From Trichuris trichiura (taxonomy: Eukaryota; Nematoda; Enoplea; Trichinellida; Trichuridae): a stretch of 64,000 nt of DNA. Positions 45,255-55,342 of the stretch are shown here, one piece after another. The stretch is from NCBI GenBank assembly GCA_037903355.1, contig JBAJFE010000014.1, forward strand, positions 7,378,001 through 7,442,000, in the 5' to 3' direction. A program made the position numbers and the translations under genes. Position 1 is the stretch's first letter. The number at the start of each line of letters is the position of its first letter. The notes under the pieces were generated by a model. It was not told the DNA's origin and did not search any database. It was given only the letters and a program-made list of their open reading frames with translations.

Positions 45255-45545
45255 ATATTACTTAGTGTCGCCGTCGTGGAAGGTCGCTTGGGCGCTCGCT
45301 GCACCGTCTGACTAGCTGGGACCGAGGCCTGACGTCTCAAGGCAGAGCTGATGGCTGAGGTTTCTGCCAAAGTTAGTCGGATGGAGCGGCTTGCAACCGT
45401 GAAGACCGACCTGACGAGCGGCACAAATTGCGCTGATGGCGGGTCACGGAGAGACTCGAAAACTCCGTATTAACGTTTTTGCAATAAACGTTATTCACAA
45501 AACAGGTTGGAAATACCACAAAAAAACTTTAGAAGAAAAAAGAAC
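45255..45545 (+). repeat. Family B (hammerhead) dispersed copy
   Basis: Reads gccgtcgtggaaggtcgctt, gtctgactagctgggaccga, gccaaagttagtcggatgga and CTGATGG with cgggtcacggagagactcga, then the A/T-rich end. The core is partly decayed. Confidence 0.7.
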
Positions 45546-45799
45546 ATCATATATGGAAATATAAGTGGAAATGAATAAATTTATATGGAACAAAATGGAA
45601 TAAACATATACGGGACAAGAAATGGATGTAACAAATGTGAAATGAACAATAGAATAAAACGTGGACAAATGGAATAACATGTATATGATACGATAGTACA
45701 ACATATACGCAACAATGGACGCAGTTGGCTGACTGACAGAGAAATATCACAAAAAAGACGTTGAGAAACTTACCTTAAACCGTGAAACTGATTGAATGG

Positions 45800-45960
45800 C
45801 GATGTTGCACTCGCTAATTACATTAATTTTTAGCACCGCTGAGGACGGATCACATGGGGCCAGAAAACTAAGGCCTGACATTAAAACTGTTTGTGTTTTA
45901 CAATGGGTCAAATTCCTTACGAAAAATCCAAACATGAAAACGTATGGTCCCGTAACCTAA
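45800..45960 (+). repeat. Decayed class C PLE terminal repeat
   Basis: tttagcaccgctgaggacgg and caatgggtcaaattccttac resemble the class C terminal word set (taacaccgctgaagacggg ... caacgggacaaa). Confidence 0.45.
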
Positions 45961-45967
45961 AGTTATA

Positions 45968-46991
45968 CAGGCGGCCCTCGTTATCCGCGGATTCTATACA
46001 ACGCGGTTCGTTCGTGGTGAAATAGTGACGTCATCTTTTCACAAAAGCATGCGCACCGCTGGCTGGCGTTATAGTTGCAGTAATGTCGTTGCCTGCCTGA
46101 GCAGCAGCGTGATCGTCTGCCCGTACACGAAAGACTTTTTCTGCCTACAACGCTCTCTAACCGTGCGCAATGCTAATGAGGCCTTGTCGTTTTTTTGATT
46201 GTTCGTTATTGCTTCGTACGCGTTGTCGAGCCTATTCGCCGTGCATAAACATCAGTTTCCCTGCAGCGTGGTAGGTCTGAACTTTCGCGTCGTTTAACTG
46301 ATGTCGCATAGGAGGATGGCTAACAGAAAGGAAGTTAGCGAACAGAGCGGTTCCTCTAGGGCTAAGAGACAACGTAGCGTCCTTCCTCTTCATGAAAAAG
46401 TAGAAGTCCTTTATCTTTTGAAAAGCGGACTGTCATTTGCCGAAGTGGGCCGCTAAATTGGGAAGAATGAATCCAGCATTCGTACGATAAAACGGAAGGA
46501 AGCTGAGATTTGAGGAAACGTGTATTCTGACCCTTCATTGGCGAAAAGAGCTGCTGTAGTTCGCAACAAAGTCCTCGTGAAGGTTGAAAAACAGCTAAGC
46601 ATTTGGATAGAGGACAACATGTCGCGGAAGAATGTCTTCGTCGACGAGAAAGTCATTCGGGAGAAAGCGTCGAGCTTATAGTAGCACTTCTCTGGCGTTG
46701 TTGCAGAGAAGGAGAGAAAAAGGTTTACTGCTAGCAAAGGATGGCTAGCAAAATATGTGAAGCGCTTCAACCTCAAGAACTTAAAGATCACTGGCGAAAC
46801 GGCATCGGCTTATTTCGTAGCTGCCTCGACGTTCCCGAAGAAATTCAATGCAGACAGGACGAAATACGCAGCTAGAATATAAACTATTTAGCCTTTTTCA
46901 TAGGGTAGCCTATATAACGCGGAATTCAACTTAACGCGGTAAAATGCTCAAAATGTTGGACGAATTAACCGCAGATAACGAGAGCCGCCTG
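45968..46991 (+). mobile_element. Tigger-like transposon 2, internally deleted
   Basis: Terminal repeats CAGGCGGCCCTCGTTATCCG and, inverted, CAGGCGGCTCTCGTTATCTG flank a 1,024-bp element. TA dinucleotides lie on both sides (45966-45967 and 46992-46993). It retains only the N-terminal part of a transposase. Confidence 0.85.
46310..46850 (+). pseudogene. Tigger-2 transposase N-terminal part
   Basis: The plus strand reads RMANRKEVSEQSGSS then LPLHEKVEVLYLLKSGLSFA (psq-type helix-turn-helix), NESSIRTIKRKE, IWIEDNMSRKNVFVD and RFTASKGWLAKYVKRFNLKN (CENP-B-type second domain). In-frame stops occur at about 46454, 46511 and 46680, and the DDE domain is missing. Confidence 0.8.
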
Positions 46992-47345
46992 TATTTTCAA
47001 AACACGTCATACTATTTTAAACGCATCTCTCTCCAGTAAACCAACGCTACTTTTTGATTACTGTCCAAATGGCTTCAAAGACAACTAGTGCCCTATGGAA
47101 ACGATTTTCCGTGAAACGTAAGCTCTGTTCTGATTAGAAGTAGAGCAAAAATATTTTGAAACATTAGAGGGATTGAAAGCAAAGCTGTTGAGATATTCAA
47201 AATGACACTTTTTTCATTGACTGAATAAGAAAGCTGACAAACCATCGTAATCTGTACCGATAAAAGCCTGTTGCCAACAACCTAGCAAGTTCTTTAACGC
47301 TTACGAAGGATGAAAAACTTCCGCAAAAAAACTAATTTTGCATAC

Positions 47346-47819
47346 CAAGTTCAACATAAGGATGATAGTACAGGATATTTTCCACCGGAAATCCATGTCG
47401 CCTCAGAAAGGCGCCATTCTCGTGCAGCAGACTGACATCTCTGGCGCGTGACGTCGGTGCCGTCCAACCTCCATGCAGTACAATCGCATGATCACAGATC
47501 TGCAGCAGTCGGCAACGAGCTGTTGTCCATATGTCACGTTCACCGTCATTGTTAACACGCTTGTCAGCTGATGGACGACGCGCGCGGTAGGTCGCTATCT
47601 CAGGACACGCGCCGAACCCAGCAGCTTCCTTACAACGGAGCAACTGCCGGTTCATGAGAGCGGTGTCGGTTCTGATAGCTTCATCAGCTGCCTCATGATG
47701 CCGGTAGACAACGGGTAACAATTCAACATGACAAGGCACTCTGCGCTGTTCAGCTGAACTGCGACGAAACCGAACACGTCTGCATTGTTGCTTTTCAGCT
47801 AGCAGAAGGCAGTCACCGT
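47346..47819 (-). CDS. Secreted caspase-fold pseudoprotease, exon 2
   Basis: Residues about 161-318, Cys- and Arg-rich at first. From about 269 comes CDHAIVLHGGW then FLRRHGFPVENILYY, which resembles the opening of clan CD (C13/C14-like) peptidase domains: a strand ending GGW/GGY, a helix, and a G-Y/F-P-x-x-N-I strand. The donor VEL(G)|GTATGC is phase 1. The next in-phase exon lies 10.8 kb downstream at 36553, so the intron contains transposons from Tigger-2 to Tigger-1. Confidence 0.6.
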
Positions 47820-47865
47820 CTAGGGAGTGCAACAGTCATGAGAGAAAAAGAAAGCGTTACATTAC

Positions 47866-48346
47866 CAACATAAAGACCGCCTCGTTGTTGGCAGGAAGCC
47901 AGGTTTGCTCGATAAATTAGAAAGACTAGCACTAAGTGCCCGTAAGCAGCGTCGGGAAATGGATCCAGAACAAGAACAGCTTCATGTTCCACTTTCGGCG
48001 GTAGACTAGATTCGAAATGGTTTCGTTTCGAGGAAACTGGTACTAGTGGAAATCCACTGATTGCATCGAACGTAGCTAACTTACTGCGCTTTTCTGTTTC
48101 AGCAACGTACAAAGTCACCTGGGCTTGTTGCTTTCTTTTTGCCAGCTGGCACTGCACAGTAGCTGCCTTTGTATAATGCTGGCACGACATATCTGACGCA
48201 TAAGCAAATGCTTTCTGAGACCAGAGGGTGTGACGATCTTGAGACCAATTCCGTGAAGATTCACCTTCTGATCGACACCGGACCAGCAGCGCCAAATTGT
48301 ACAAAGACAGGAAGCAAAAGGCACAGAAAACTTTTCGTTTAAACAT
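47866..48346 (-). CDS. Secreted caspase-fold pseudoprotease, exon 1
   Basis: The ATG at 48346 opens a frame with a hydrophobic signal peptide (KVFCAFCFLSLYNLALLVRC, residues 5-24) and then a cysteine-containing ectodomain of unknown family. It ends GTTG|GTAATG in phase 1. The 46-nt intron (47865-47820) has a pyrimidine-rich end ccctag. The whole assembled product (four exons, about 577 residues) is predicted to enter the secretory pathway. The upstream region lacks a recognisable promoter motif. Confidence 0.65.
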
Positions 48347-49451
48347 GGTTAGCGCCTAACTGCATGGAGGTACCGTTTGAGTGCGTCTGATGCAAGTCGT
48401 GTTCCTATCTCTACTTCCTCCATACAGGAGGCGTGAAAGGGACTAGGAGAAACGTCGACGCTGGATGATTTAAGTCAAAGAATAACAGGATGAGCTCGTT
48501 GCTAAAGCAAACAAACGGCTACGCTATTGTCGTCCTTATTGCCTGGCGGCAAGATCACAAGAAATGGAAAAACGCTGTACACGACCCGCCCTTCCGTGTT
48601 TATGACACCTGGCGGCGCTGCTGCAATGAGCTTTACAACGTACACGGCGCTGACCTGTCATCAGCGCCGTGCAGCGGCGTCGTACAGGTCACGTGATTGC
48701 TGGGAACCGTAGTAAGGCCAATAAAGCGGCGGTTTGCTTTGATCTTTCTTCTCAGTGCGGCTTCAAGAGCTGACGGACGACGTTTTTGAAAATACCATTC
48801 CATTCTGTAATTACGATCTGAAGTGTCGCAGGGACACAGAGACGCCGGTAGACATGTTAAACAATTTACCGCTTTCTTTCATGCCCGCCGCGAATACTCG
48901 GACCCTCTTTTCAACTGACCGACAATGTGCTGTAGTGTGGCAATGATAGCAAATCTTAAGCACCGCCATCGGCATACTAATGGTGTACACGAGCATTTTC
49001 GAACGTCTCTCGCTCTGCACTTCATTTCTCAACGGTAGTATCCGTTCATGTTTCTGGTCTTCACTCGACGTTTTGCCCATCGGGAACGAATATTTTCCAT
49101 CGGTTCACTTACACAGTACCACTATGACTTTGCTGTCTTTCCTACGGTGAAGTAGGAGCAAACGCCACCTAACTTTCTGTTGCGCCTGCTATTATTCCTT
49201 CCATCAGTTTTATTGCGAGCCGAGATATGAACGTCGTAGGGCTAAACTGTTTTGCTCTGCGTGACGCAAAGAGAATAAAGAAACATTGAAACTTTTGCCT
49301 GCAAAAGCGCTAACTTTCATGGTCAGATGGTTAGTAATCAAATGCTGAAGAAGAAATCATGGTCATTTGTGTCGGTGTGATGTTTCTGTGCCAAAGGGTG
49401 CGGCACTTTTTTATCAACTGCCAATGAGTGCTATTGGGCAGCACTTTTTCT
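48347..49451. other. No gene recognised; region upstream of the pseudoprotease gene
   Basis: A GC-rich patch with short palindromes (cggcgctgacctgtcatcagcgccg near 48640-48670) lies at 48530-48690. Frames here lack domains. Promoter elements for the minus-strand gene starting at 48346 are expected in the first few hundred bases, but none stands out. Confidence 0.4.
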
Positions 49452-49600
49452 CTATCCAGTGAAACAGCAAGGTTTCAATACTGAAAATTCAACAGCTGGC
49501 AAAGCATTGCGACTGAGAATTGAAGAACTTTCTTCTAATGTTTCTAAAGCTGTGTCTGATGCACCAGGACAAGGGTAGAAAATTCCTTTGAAGTCCTTCC
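49452..49600 (-). CDS. Candidate terminal exon, unknown gene
   Basis: After an acceptor (tgcttacttttag|) the minus strand encodes KDFKGIFYPCPGASDTALET, a Ser-rich stretch and VLKPCCFTG, then TAG. The residue composition looks coding and the acceptor is strong, but no family is recognised and upstream exons were not identified. Chance is a real possibility. Confidence 0.3.
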
Positions 49601-50244
49601 CTAAAAGTAAGCACAGAAAAATGCATATTTTTTTTATGCGTGCCTTTCTCTGCTGAGGTGAAATGATTGAGTGTCCTGTATAGAATCTTCTTGGACCGAG
49701 GAAGCACATGGAAAATGCACCCAATGCACGGAAAGACTGCGTGCAAGAACCTTTATTTTAGTCGGTGAAAGCACCGATATTGACAGTGTGTGTTAAATTT
49801 TACGGCAAACGGAATTGAGCAAAATGCCGTAAAATAGGTTAAATGAACGTACTCGCAGTGAAAACATTTTTACTTGCCATTAACGTAGTTTCCTTTGGAC
49901 AGCAGAATTGCAGCAGAGTTAATGCTGTCCATACGGTGTGCATATTAAACGTGGACACGTGTAAATGAATGTGGACCAAAGGCTACTTGTCTTAAAAACA
50001 TGAATGTGTGGACTTCAAAAATCAGACATGTAAGCTCATTTTTCATTTTGGTAGGCCATTTGATGGCAGGTGACCGCTGAGAAAACAAATGTTTAATCTC
50101 GAGTCTATCTTCAGCGAAAAATAAAACGAACTGCGCCAAAGAAATGTCGTTGTCTTAAGTTTGAGCATATTATGACTATGAAACCCGCGTATCATTGCCA
50201 ACGTAGCCGAACATAGAAGTAACCGTTGAGATGCAATGGTTATA

Positions 50245-50520
50245 CTAGAGTGGTTCGAAAAGTTCGTGGAAAAATCAAATAAACATTTTATTTGCTGCGA
50301 TATCAAACTTATTTCTCAACGTATCCTCTGTCAACCATTAGGCACTTCTGCAGACGGTATCTCGACCGCCGCAGACTTCCCTTGTAGAATCCTGGGGGCT
50401 GTGTATTGCACCAGGTCGAGAAGGCGAGTTTAGCGACATCCATTGACTCGAACAGCGTGCCTTTTAAATGTTTTTTTAACCTTGGGAAGCAGAGAAGGTC
50501 TGATCGGGCAAAATCTAGAC
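50245..50520 (-). pseudogene. mariner transposase C-terminal fragment and terminal repeat
   Basis: The minus strand encodes DFARSDLLCFPRLKKHLKGT then FYKGSLRRSRYRLQKCLMVD and GYVEK, the mariner DDE end (PSDYHLFPxLKxHLxG ... W ... GDYVEK). The terminal word gtggttcgaaaagttcgtgg at 50251 is mariner-like. The 5' part is absent because hAT-2 is inserted at 50521. The aspartate of the D-x-x-P-SD motif is present, but the rest of the catalytic domain is gone. Confidence 0.8.
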
Positions 50521-52335
50521 CAGTGTTTTTCAAAGTCAGAATCGCCATCGCCTCCCTGTGAGCATTTCGAGCGCTAGAGCCCCCCAATTCTGATTGGTCA
50601 ATTTTGGGGTCCGCTGGTTGGCTGGAAAGGTAGGACGTGGCGTAGCCGGGACGTCATTAGGTTCTCAAACTTTTCGCTCCGTCGCCCAGGGCGGGAAAAT
50701 TTTTGCAATACCACTACTCATGAGAAAATTTTGCAGAAAAGATTTATACTCCTCGTCACGTGAAATACGTACTACACCACTCATGCTTTTCCACCAACCA
50801 TTAAGTCAAAATTTCTGCTTACCTTTCATATCTGCTCTCGCATTTTTCAGAACATGGAGTCACATAAGCAAGAAGCATTCATTAGTCTTTTCAGAAAAAA
50901 GACAATCGATGTGCGTTTTTTACCTGCACCAAACAGAATTGTAGAGACAACGAACCAGATTGAAGTGAAAACGCTTAAGCAAGAAGATGCAAAAGAAACT
51001 ATAATGCAAGCTTGCGACTGCACATGAACGGAAACTACTCAATAGGATGGGCGTGCTCGATGCAGTACGAGCAAACTGTCTATGTTTGGCTGCATCTTTG
51101 TCACCATCAGTCTAAGGTCGCGTCGATTCACTATATCCAGCCGACTTCTCTTGCTACTTAGCAGCTCCGTAACCGCGCTGAATCCGCATTCTGCCAGATA
51201 AGATAATGGAAACGCAATAAGGAAGTTTTTTGCAGCAGCCCATAACAGCGGATACAGTTCCCTTACTTCGCGCTGCAGCCAAAACTGCTGATATCCGCTT
51301 TTCTATTTCACTTTCGGCTCATCATTGCTTTGCAGTTCTTTCCGCAATTCTATCTCTGCTTTGCCTGCGCTGGACATAGGGTCTATTACCCACTGTGGAA
51401 TCTTCAAGTTAAGGATATCACTGAACCGCTCCGTGAAGTCAACGTGCAGCATTTCCAAGTGTTGACAGTACACTTCAACTTCATGTTCAGCGATGTCCTC
51501 TTCCTCCTTCAGTGCAGCTAGAAGGGGTAACTGATAGAACTGACCGCCCCGCAAGTTTCGTTTGAAAATTGGCAATTTCGCGACGAAAGCAGATATAACA
51601 CCTTTCGTTTCAATCAAGTTTAAGTCACTGCCTTGGAGCTGAAAGTTCATTGCTTTGAATATGTAATATATGTCTGCCAGATACGCGATGTCTTTCTTGT
51701 TTTTCTTTAAATTTTCTTCAAGAGAAGGGTTCACACACCACACAAATTCTAGAACTGTGTCAAAGAGGCCGTAGAACCGAGTTAAACAAGCATCCTTTGA
51801 CAAGCAGCGAACTTCAGTCTAAAGTAACAGGCGATTGAAGTCTCCATGATTCTGTTCATCCAGCTGTCTGAATAATCTCTCATTCAGCGATTTACTTTTG
51901 ATGGTATTAACCGCCGTAATAACTAATTGGAGTGATCAGTTTAATCGTTTGCTCAGGCGTCTTGAAGCTAAATGCTGTCAGTGAATGACGTAATGAACCG
52001 CCAAAAGGCCAGGAACGAGCTGCTTCAAATGTGCGAGAAAACCGCGGTAGCAGCCCATCATCGACGGTGCTCCATCGGTTGCCACAGCAACTATGTTCGC
52101 CATAGGGACGTCGTTATCCTTGAAAAACTTTTCTACATTAAGGAATATGGTCTCTTCTTTGGTATCTGTTTCCAACTGTTTAGCAAACAGCAGTTCCTTC
52201 ATCAAGGCTTCATCCTTTACGAATCTGACAGAACCTAATAATAATGTTTCATTGTTAGGTAAGATCACTTCATCAAGCTGCAATGAAAAATACGTTGGTC
52301 TCAAGAAGTCGCAAAGAGTGCTTTCTACATCATGA
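50521..52335 (-). mobile_element. hAT-2 second copy, truncated
   Basis: Starts CAGTGTTTTTCAAAGTCAG and then follows hAT-2 closely (ggttctcaaacttttcgctc at 50660 equals 11385). It ends abruptly near 52335, before the BED-finger region. Inserted in a mariner fragment. Confidence 0.8.
51303..52304 (-). pseudogene. hAT-2 transposase, second copy
   Basis: The 52304-51978 frame contains LPNNETLLLGSVRFVKDEAL and TDGAPSMMGCYRGFLAHLKQ, so the catalytic block is clearer than in the first copy. The 51803-51303 frame continues from the RWLS-like region to the helical tail (LADIYYIFKAMNFQLQG ... LNLKIPQWV). Stops lie between them, and both the finger and the final dimerisation segment are damaged. Confidence 0.8.
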
Positions 52336-52530
52336 AAACATGATGCTTTTGTACGGGAGCGTGTGTTTTCATATTGAAAAATATTTTATTACGGATTCTC
52401 TCCCGTTGTGAAGTAAAACAAAAAGATTTTTCTTTTCTTCCGGAGCTTTCGGGTCTTTCGCGACCCGTCTTCAGCGGTGAGATTATGTGTGAAATCACGG
52501 AACCTCAGTGATCGAAAAGCAGTTCCAGGC
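52336..52530 (-). repeat. Class C PLE terminal repeat fragment
   Basis: Minus-strand core CTGAAGA, CGGGTC...GACCCG and GAAA at about 52447-52481, adjoining the truncated hAT-2 end. Confidence 0.55.
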
Positions 52531-52544
52531 ATCCCATTACGGGT

Positions 52545-52637
52545 GACTTAATAAACATACGTACAAATAAAGCAGGCTGTTTTTTGTTTAAGTATGCTAT
52601 ACGGCCCGCGGCAACAAAAAGGTTCCCCACCCCTGCT
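52545..52637 (+). repeat. hAT-1 right-end fragment
   Basis: Reads acaaataaagcaggctgttt ... cggcccgcggcaacaaaaag and ends ggttccccacccctg, the hAT-1 terminus. Confidence 0.65.
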
Positions 52638-52671
52638 GTTCAGTGAGACAATGATAGTAGTAAAATTCTGA

Positions 52672-53184
52672 ACATTTAATTATCCCAAATTCGTGTCAAG
52701 AAGAGAAAGTAATGAGCAGCCAATCGTTGTATCATCTGTTTCTAGCGAAACTGAAGCCACAGTAGTCTTTCCAGCTGTCCCTCCCACTCCGCTTCCTGGG
52801 GATGCGGCAGTTTTCCCAGTACCTTCCACACTAGCTCCTGTGAAACTTGAAAGCGTCTCGAGATCGTCATCACGTTCCAGGTCTTCTTTATTTTCGTCTT
52901 CGAGGTCTTCGATGTCTGATGAAATAATAAAACTAGCTGAATCAGATAAAACTATTGTACTAAATTCTCCCACGAGAGGCCACACCTGTAAACTGGGCAT
53001 TAATGATTTAAATGGTGCGCTTATTTGTCCTGGAATGTTCGTTAACGCCAATGTTATTGCGCATGCTGTCCCACTGTCAAGTCCTGTACCACTTGCTGAA
53101 TATCCCAGCTCATCACTGGAATTTACTGAACGTAGAATTTATCCATATATACCAGAGTACGATATGACAGATCAAACCATTGGG
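52672..53184 (+). CDS. Ser-rich protein of unknown function, internal exon A
   Basis: An open frame of 171 codons with a clean donor ATTGGG|GTAAGA in phase 0. The product is Ser/Pro/Val-rich (SSVSSETEATVVFPAVPPTP), with an Arg-Ser run (RSSSRSRSSLFSSSRSS) and then a more ordered segment (KLGINDLNGALICPGMFVN). No ATG sits near the start, and the frame is open back to a stop at 52669, so an upstream exon probably exists, perhaps displaced by the hAT and PLE fragments to the left. No family is recognised. Confidence 0.55.
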
Positions 53185-53240
53185 GTAAGATTTTCATCTT
53201 CTGCTGCACATCTACTTTTTTTATATTTAAAAACTTACAG

Positions 53241-53585
53241 GTGCATGAACATATTTTAGTAAGTGATACCACTGTTGATGAAAGCGCAGTAGCAGGCGCA
53301 ACTTCCACCCTTTGTACAAGTAACGATGAAAGCTATTCGTCAAGCCAACCATCCGCTATCTCTGAAGGTATAAGAAGTGAAAGCCATATTTATGGTTCCA
53401 CTGCCATAAACGCTGTTGTAAGTAACTCAGACAGCGGTTTCCACGGATCGACTGGTGCGTCACTACGTGGTGCTAGCACGTCGACAGGCGTTTTTTATGG
53501 ATCAATAAGTACATCTTCCGGAGTGGACTTCTCTGTCGGTGTCCATGGTTCAGCTGGTAAGTCATTATCTGGTATATACATGTAG
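53241..53585 (+). CDS. Ser/Gly/Thr-rich protein, exon B with premature stop
   Basis: After a 56-nt intron ending aacttacag|, the frame continues VHEHILVSDTTVDESAVAGA and then near-repeats of about 15 residues: SGFHGSTGASLRG, TGVFYGSISTSSG, VGVHGSAGKSLSG. TAG at 53583 stops it. The same frame carries on as RTTSGSTDAFIGVGIPDIRG until a PLE begins at about 53650. The stop therefore looks like a lesion, and the gene may be a recent pseudogene. Repeats of this kind suggest a surface or structural protein (inference). Confidence 0.55.
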   Translation: MHEHILVSDTTVDESAVAGATSTLCTSNDESYSSSQPSAISEGIRSESHIYGSTAINAVVSNSDSGFHGSTGASLRGASTSTGVFYGSISTSSGVDFSVGVHGSAGKSLSGIYM

Positions 53586-53912
53586 ATAAGAACTACTTCT
53601 GGGTCAACAGACGCATTCATTGGAGTGGGCATACCTGATATTAGAGGTCTTTCTAAAGACAGGATGTCTTTTAACAGGCTTGGGTTGTTTCATATTTGAT
53701 CTTCTGATTCACGGGTTTGGCCTGTTGAATGTATCTGTAAGTAAACTGCAAAGTGCCCTACCAACGAATGGATGAGCAAATTGTTAGAGAAATTACAGAA
53801 CAAATCGAATACCGTACGTTTCGGAACTGCTCTTGTTCCGTCGTCAGCAGTGTTGCGGAGGTGTTTATTCGGTAAGGGGTTTATATAGCACATGGAGACA
53901 ATGGGTGTTTGA

Positions 53913-54782
53913 TTAGTTGGGTAGGGCGCAGCATTGGAATTTATTAATCAGCGCAGCCCATACTTCACTAACCGCCACACCATTGTCGCGATTAATAGTG
54001 GAGTTGCTCTGGATGTAGAGAGCCTCCTTAATGCGCCTAAGATGTAACAAGGTCTCGCGGCAAATAATCTTCGGGTGCGGGTCGAGTGTGCACCTGGATG
54101 CGTGCTCCACGATCACCGAGGCATTTATCGCTTTTTCCATGGCTTTTCGAGGGTCCGTTGTAGGTGGTCGCCCCGGGCCGGTAGCCTGTACCTCATTGAG
54201 TCTTCGTTCCGCGTTCTTGTATGTCAACACATTCTTCATGTGTTGATCGAATCTCTTAAGTAAAGTGTTGCCCGTTTCTCCTATGTAGGAGGCGTCGCAA
54301 CCACACTTGATTTCGTAAACGGCACCGGGCCTGCTGTCAAGAGGAACCTTAATCTTGTCATTCCTCACAATCGAACGAAGATTAAAAGAGCTCTTAAATC
54401 TAACATTGAAATTTAAGGAGTGCCCCAACCTCCTGATCTTTTCACTTAAGCCACTATAGTAGGGGAGGAGCAGCACCGGGCGTTGTTGGTTATCAGGCGG
54501 GGGCGGCGGTAAAGGTTTCTTTTGTTGACACTGTTTAATGATGAAATTAATGAATTTACTGGGGTATCCGTTACCGCTTAATGTGTTATAAATATGTTTT
54601 AACTCTGTATTTAAGTATTCAGGGTCACAAACCGTTAAGGTCTGATCAACCATCCCTTTAACTATACCTCTTTTAACTGAAATAAGGTGATGGGAAGGGA
54701 AGTTTAGGTGCCGGTCTGAGTGGGTGGATTTCAACCCCGTTACCGAATAAACACCTCCCCAACACTGCTGACGACGGAACAA
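53913..54782 (-). CDS. PLE polyprotein, RT thumb plus GIY-YIG endonuclease (best copy here)
   Basis: A 289-codon open frame whose first about 20 codons are read-through of the terminal repeat. It contains the RT thumb (FPSHHLISVKRGIVKGM, FINFIIKQCQ), the conserved IRRLGHSLNFNVRFKSS linker, and a GIY-YIG domain with Cys pair and core (VYEIKCGCDASYIGETGNTL, about 160-180 from the start). The tail follows (RFDQHMKN, VIVEHASRC, LLHLRRIKEALYI, INRDNGVAVSEVW), then a stop. The RT palm is missing, so it cannot reverse transcribe itself; the endonuclease part is free of stops. It gives the reference for identifying the other fragments. Confidence 0.85.
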   Translation of the reverse strand: MFRRQQCWGGVYSVTGLKSTHSDRHLNFPSHHLISVKRGIVKGMVDQTLTVCDPEYLNTELKHIYNTLSGNGYPSKFINFIIKQCQQKKPLPPPPPDNQQRPVLLLPYYSGLSEKIRRLGHSLNFNVRFKSSFNLRSIVRNDKIKVPLDSRPGAVYEIKCGCDASYIGETGNTLLKRFDQHMKNVLTYKNAERRLNEVQATGPGRPPTTDPRKAMEKAINASVIVEHASRCTLDPHPKIICRETLLHLRRIKEALYIQSNSTINRDNGVAVSEVWAALINKFQCCALPN

Positions 54783-54797
54783 GAGCAGTTTCGAAAC
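54768..54797 (+). ncRNA. Hammerhead-like core in the PLE terminal repeat
   Basis: CTGACGA, GGAAC...GTTTC hairpin and GAAAC, followed by GTACGGTA. Here a 2-bp stem III (AC/GT) with a five-base loop and cleavage after GTA can be drawn, as in the minimal type I hammerheads reported for PLEs. The mirror copy is at about 53820-53850 (-). Confidence 0.5.
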
Positions 54798-55246
54798 GTA
54801 CGGTATCTGATTTATTCTGTCATTTCTCTAACAATTTGCTCATCCATTCGTTGGTAGGGCACTTTGAAGTTTATTTACAGATACATCCAACAGGCCAAAC
54901 CCGTGAACCAGAAGATCAACTATGAAACAACCAAAGCCTGTTAAAAGACACCCAGTCTTTCGAATCATGCGTATATTACGGAATTAATATCATGAAATTA
55001 CATGAAGTCGTGAAAAGGAGCTGTATTTTCCTATAGATAACTTTAAAATAGTCGAGTATTACACTTTAAAGACAAAAGGTGCCAAACAGGAACATGAGCA
55101 ACAAGAACTGGTTGTGCGCTATAATAGCTTATTTCACCACGCGTATTTGTTGAGAAATGAATGAAGCAAAAAAACAGTGCTTGTTAAGATGGGTGAGGTG
55201 CAATAAATCAAGATGGTGCATATTTTATCGCTTTTCTATCAAACAG

Positions 55247-55342
55247 GTTAACTTGGAGCTCCAAGAATACGGGGAAACACTCAATACGCTTGACGCCAGA
55301 CCAACATTCAACGCGCTGCGAAGAATTGCCAAGAAGATGTAA
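55247..55342 (+). CDS. Candidate terminal exon
   Basis: Acceptor tctatcaaacag| is followed by a phase-0 frame VNLELQEYGETLNTLDARPT, FNALRRIAKKM and TAA. It is 31 codons of ordinary composition. It lies downstream of the Ser-rich gene on the same strand and could be its last exon, with the PLE in the intron, but only phase agreement supports that. Confidence 0.35.
   Translation, partial: VNLELQEYGETLNTLDARPTFNALRRIAKKM

Larger units (their letters stand above)
53650..54965 (-). mobile_element. Penelope-like element with inverted terminal repeats
   Basis: Left (53660-53865) and right (54765-54960) segments are reverse complements carrying class A-type cores and the aacaggccaaacccgtgaac / gcaaattgttagagaaat words. 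Between them lies a PLE coding region on the minus strand that lacks most of the RT. An inverted 5' terminal repeat is a known PLE configuration. The element interrupts the Ser-rich gene. Confidence 0.8.

Noticed and set aside
48640..48680. cggcgctgacctgtcatcagcgccg as a regulatory operator
   Set aside because: An imperfect GC palindrome with nothing linking it to regulation.
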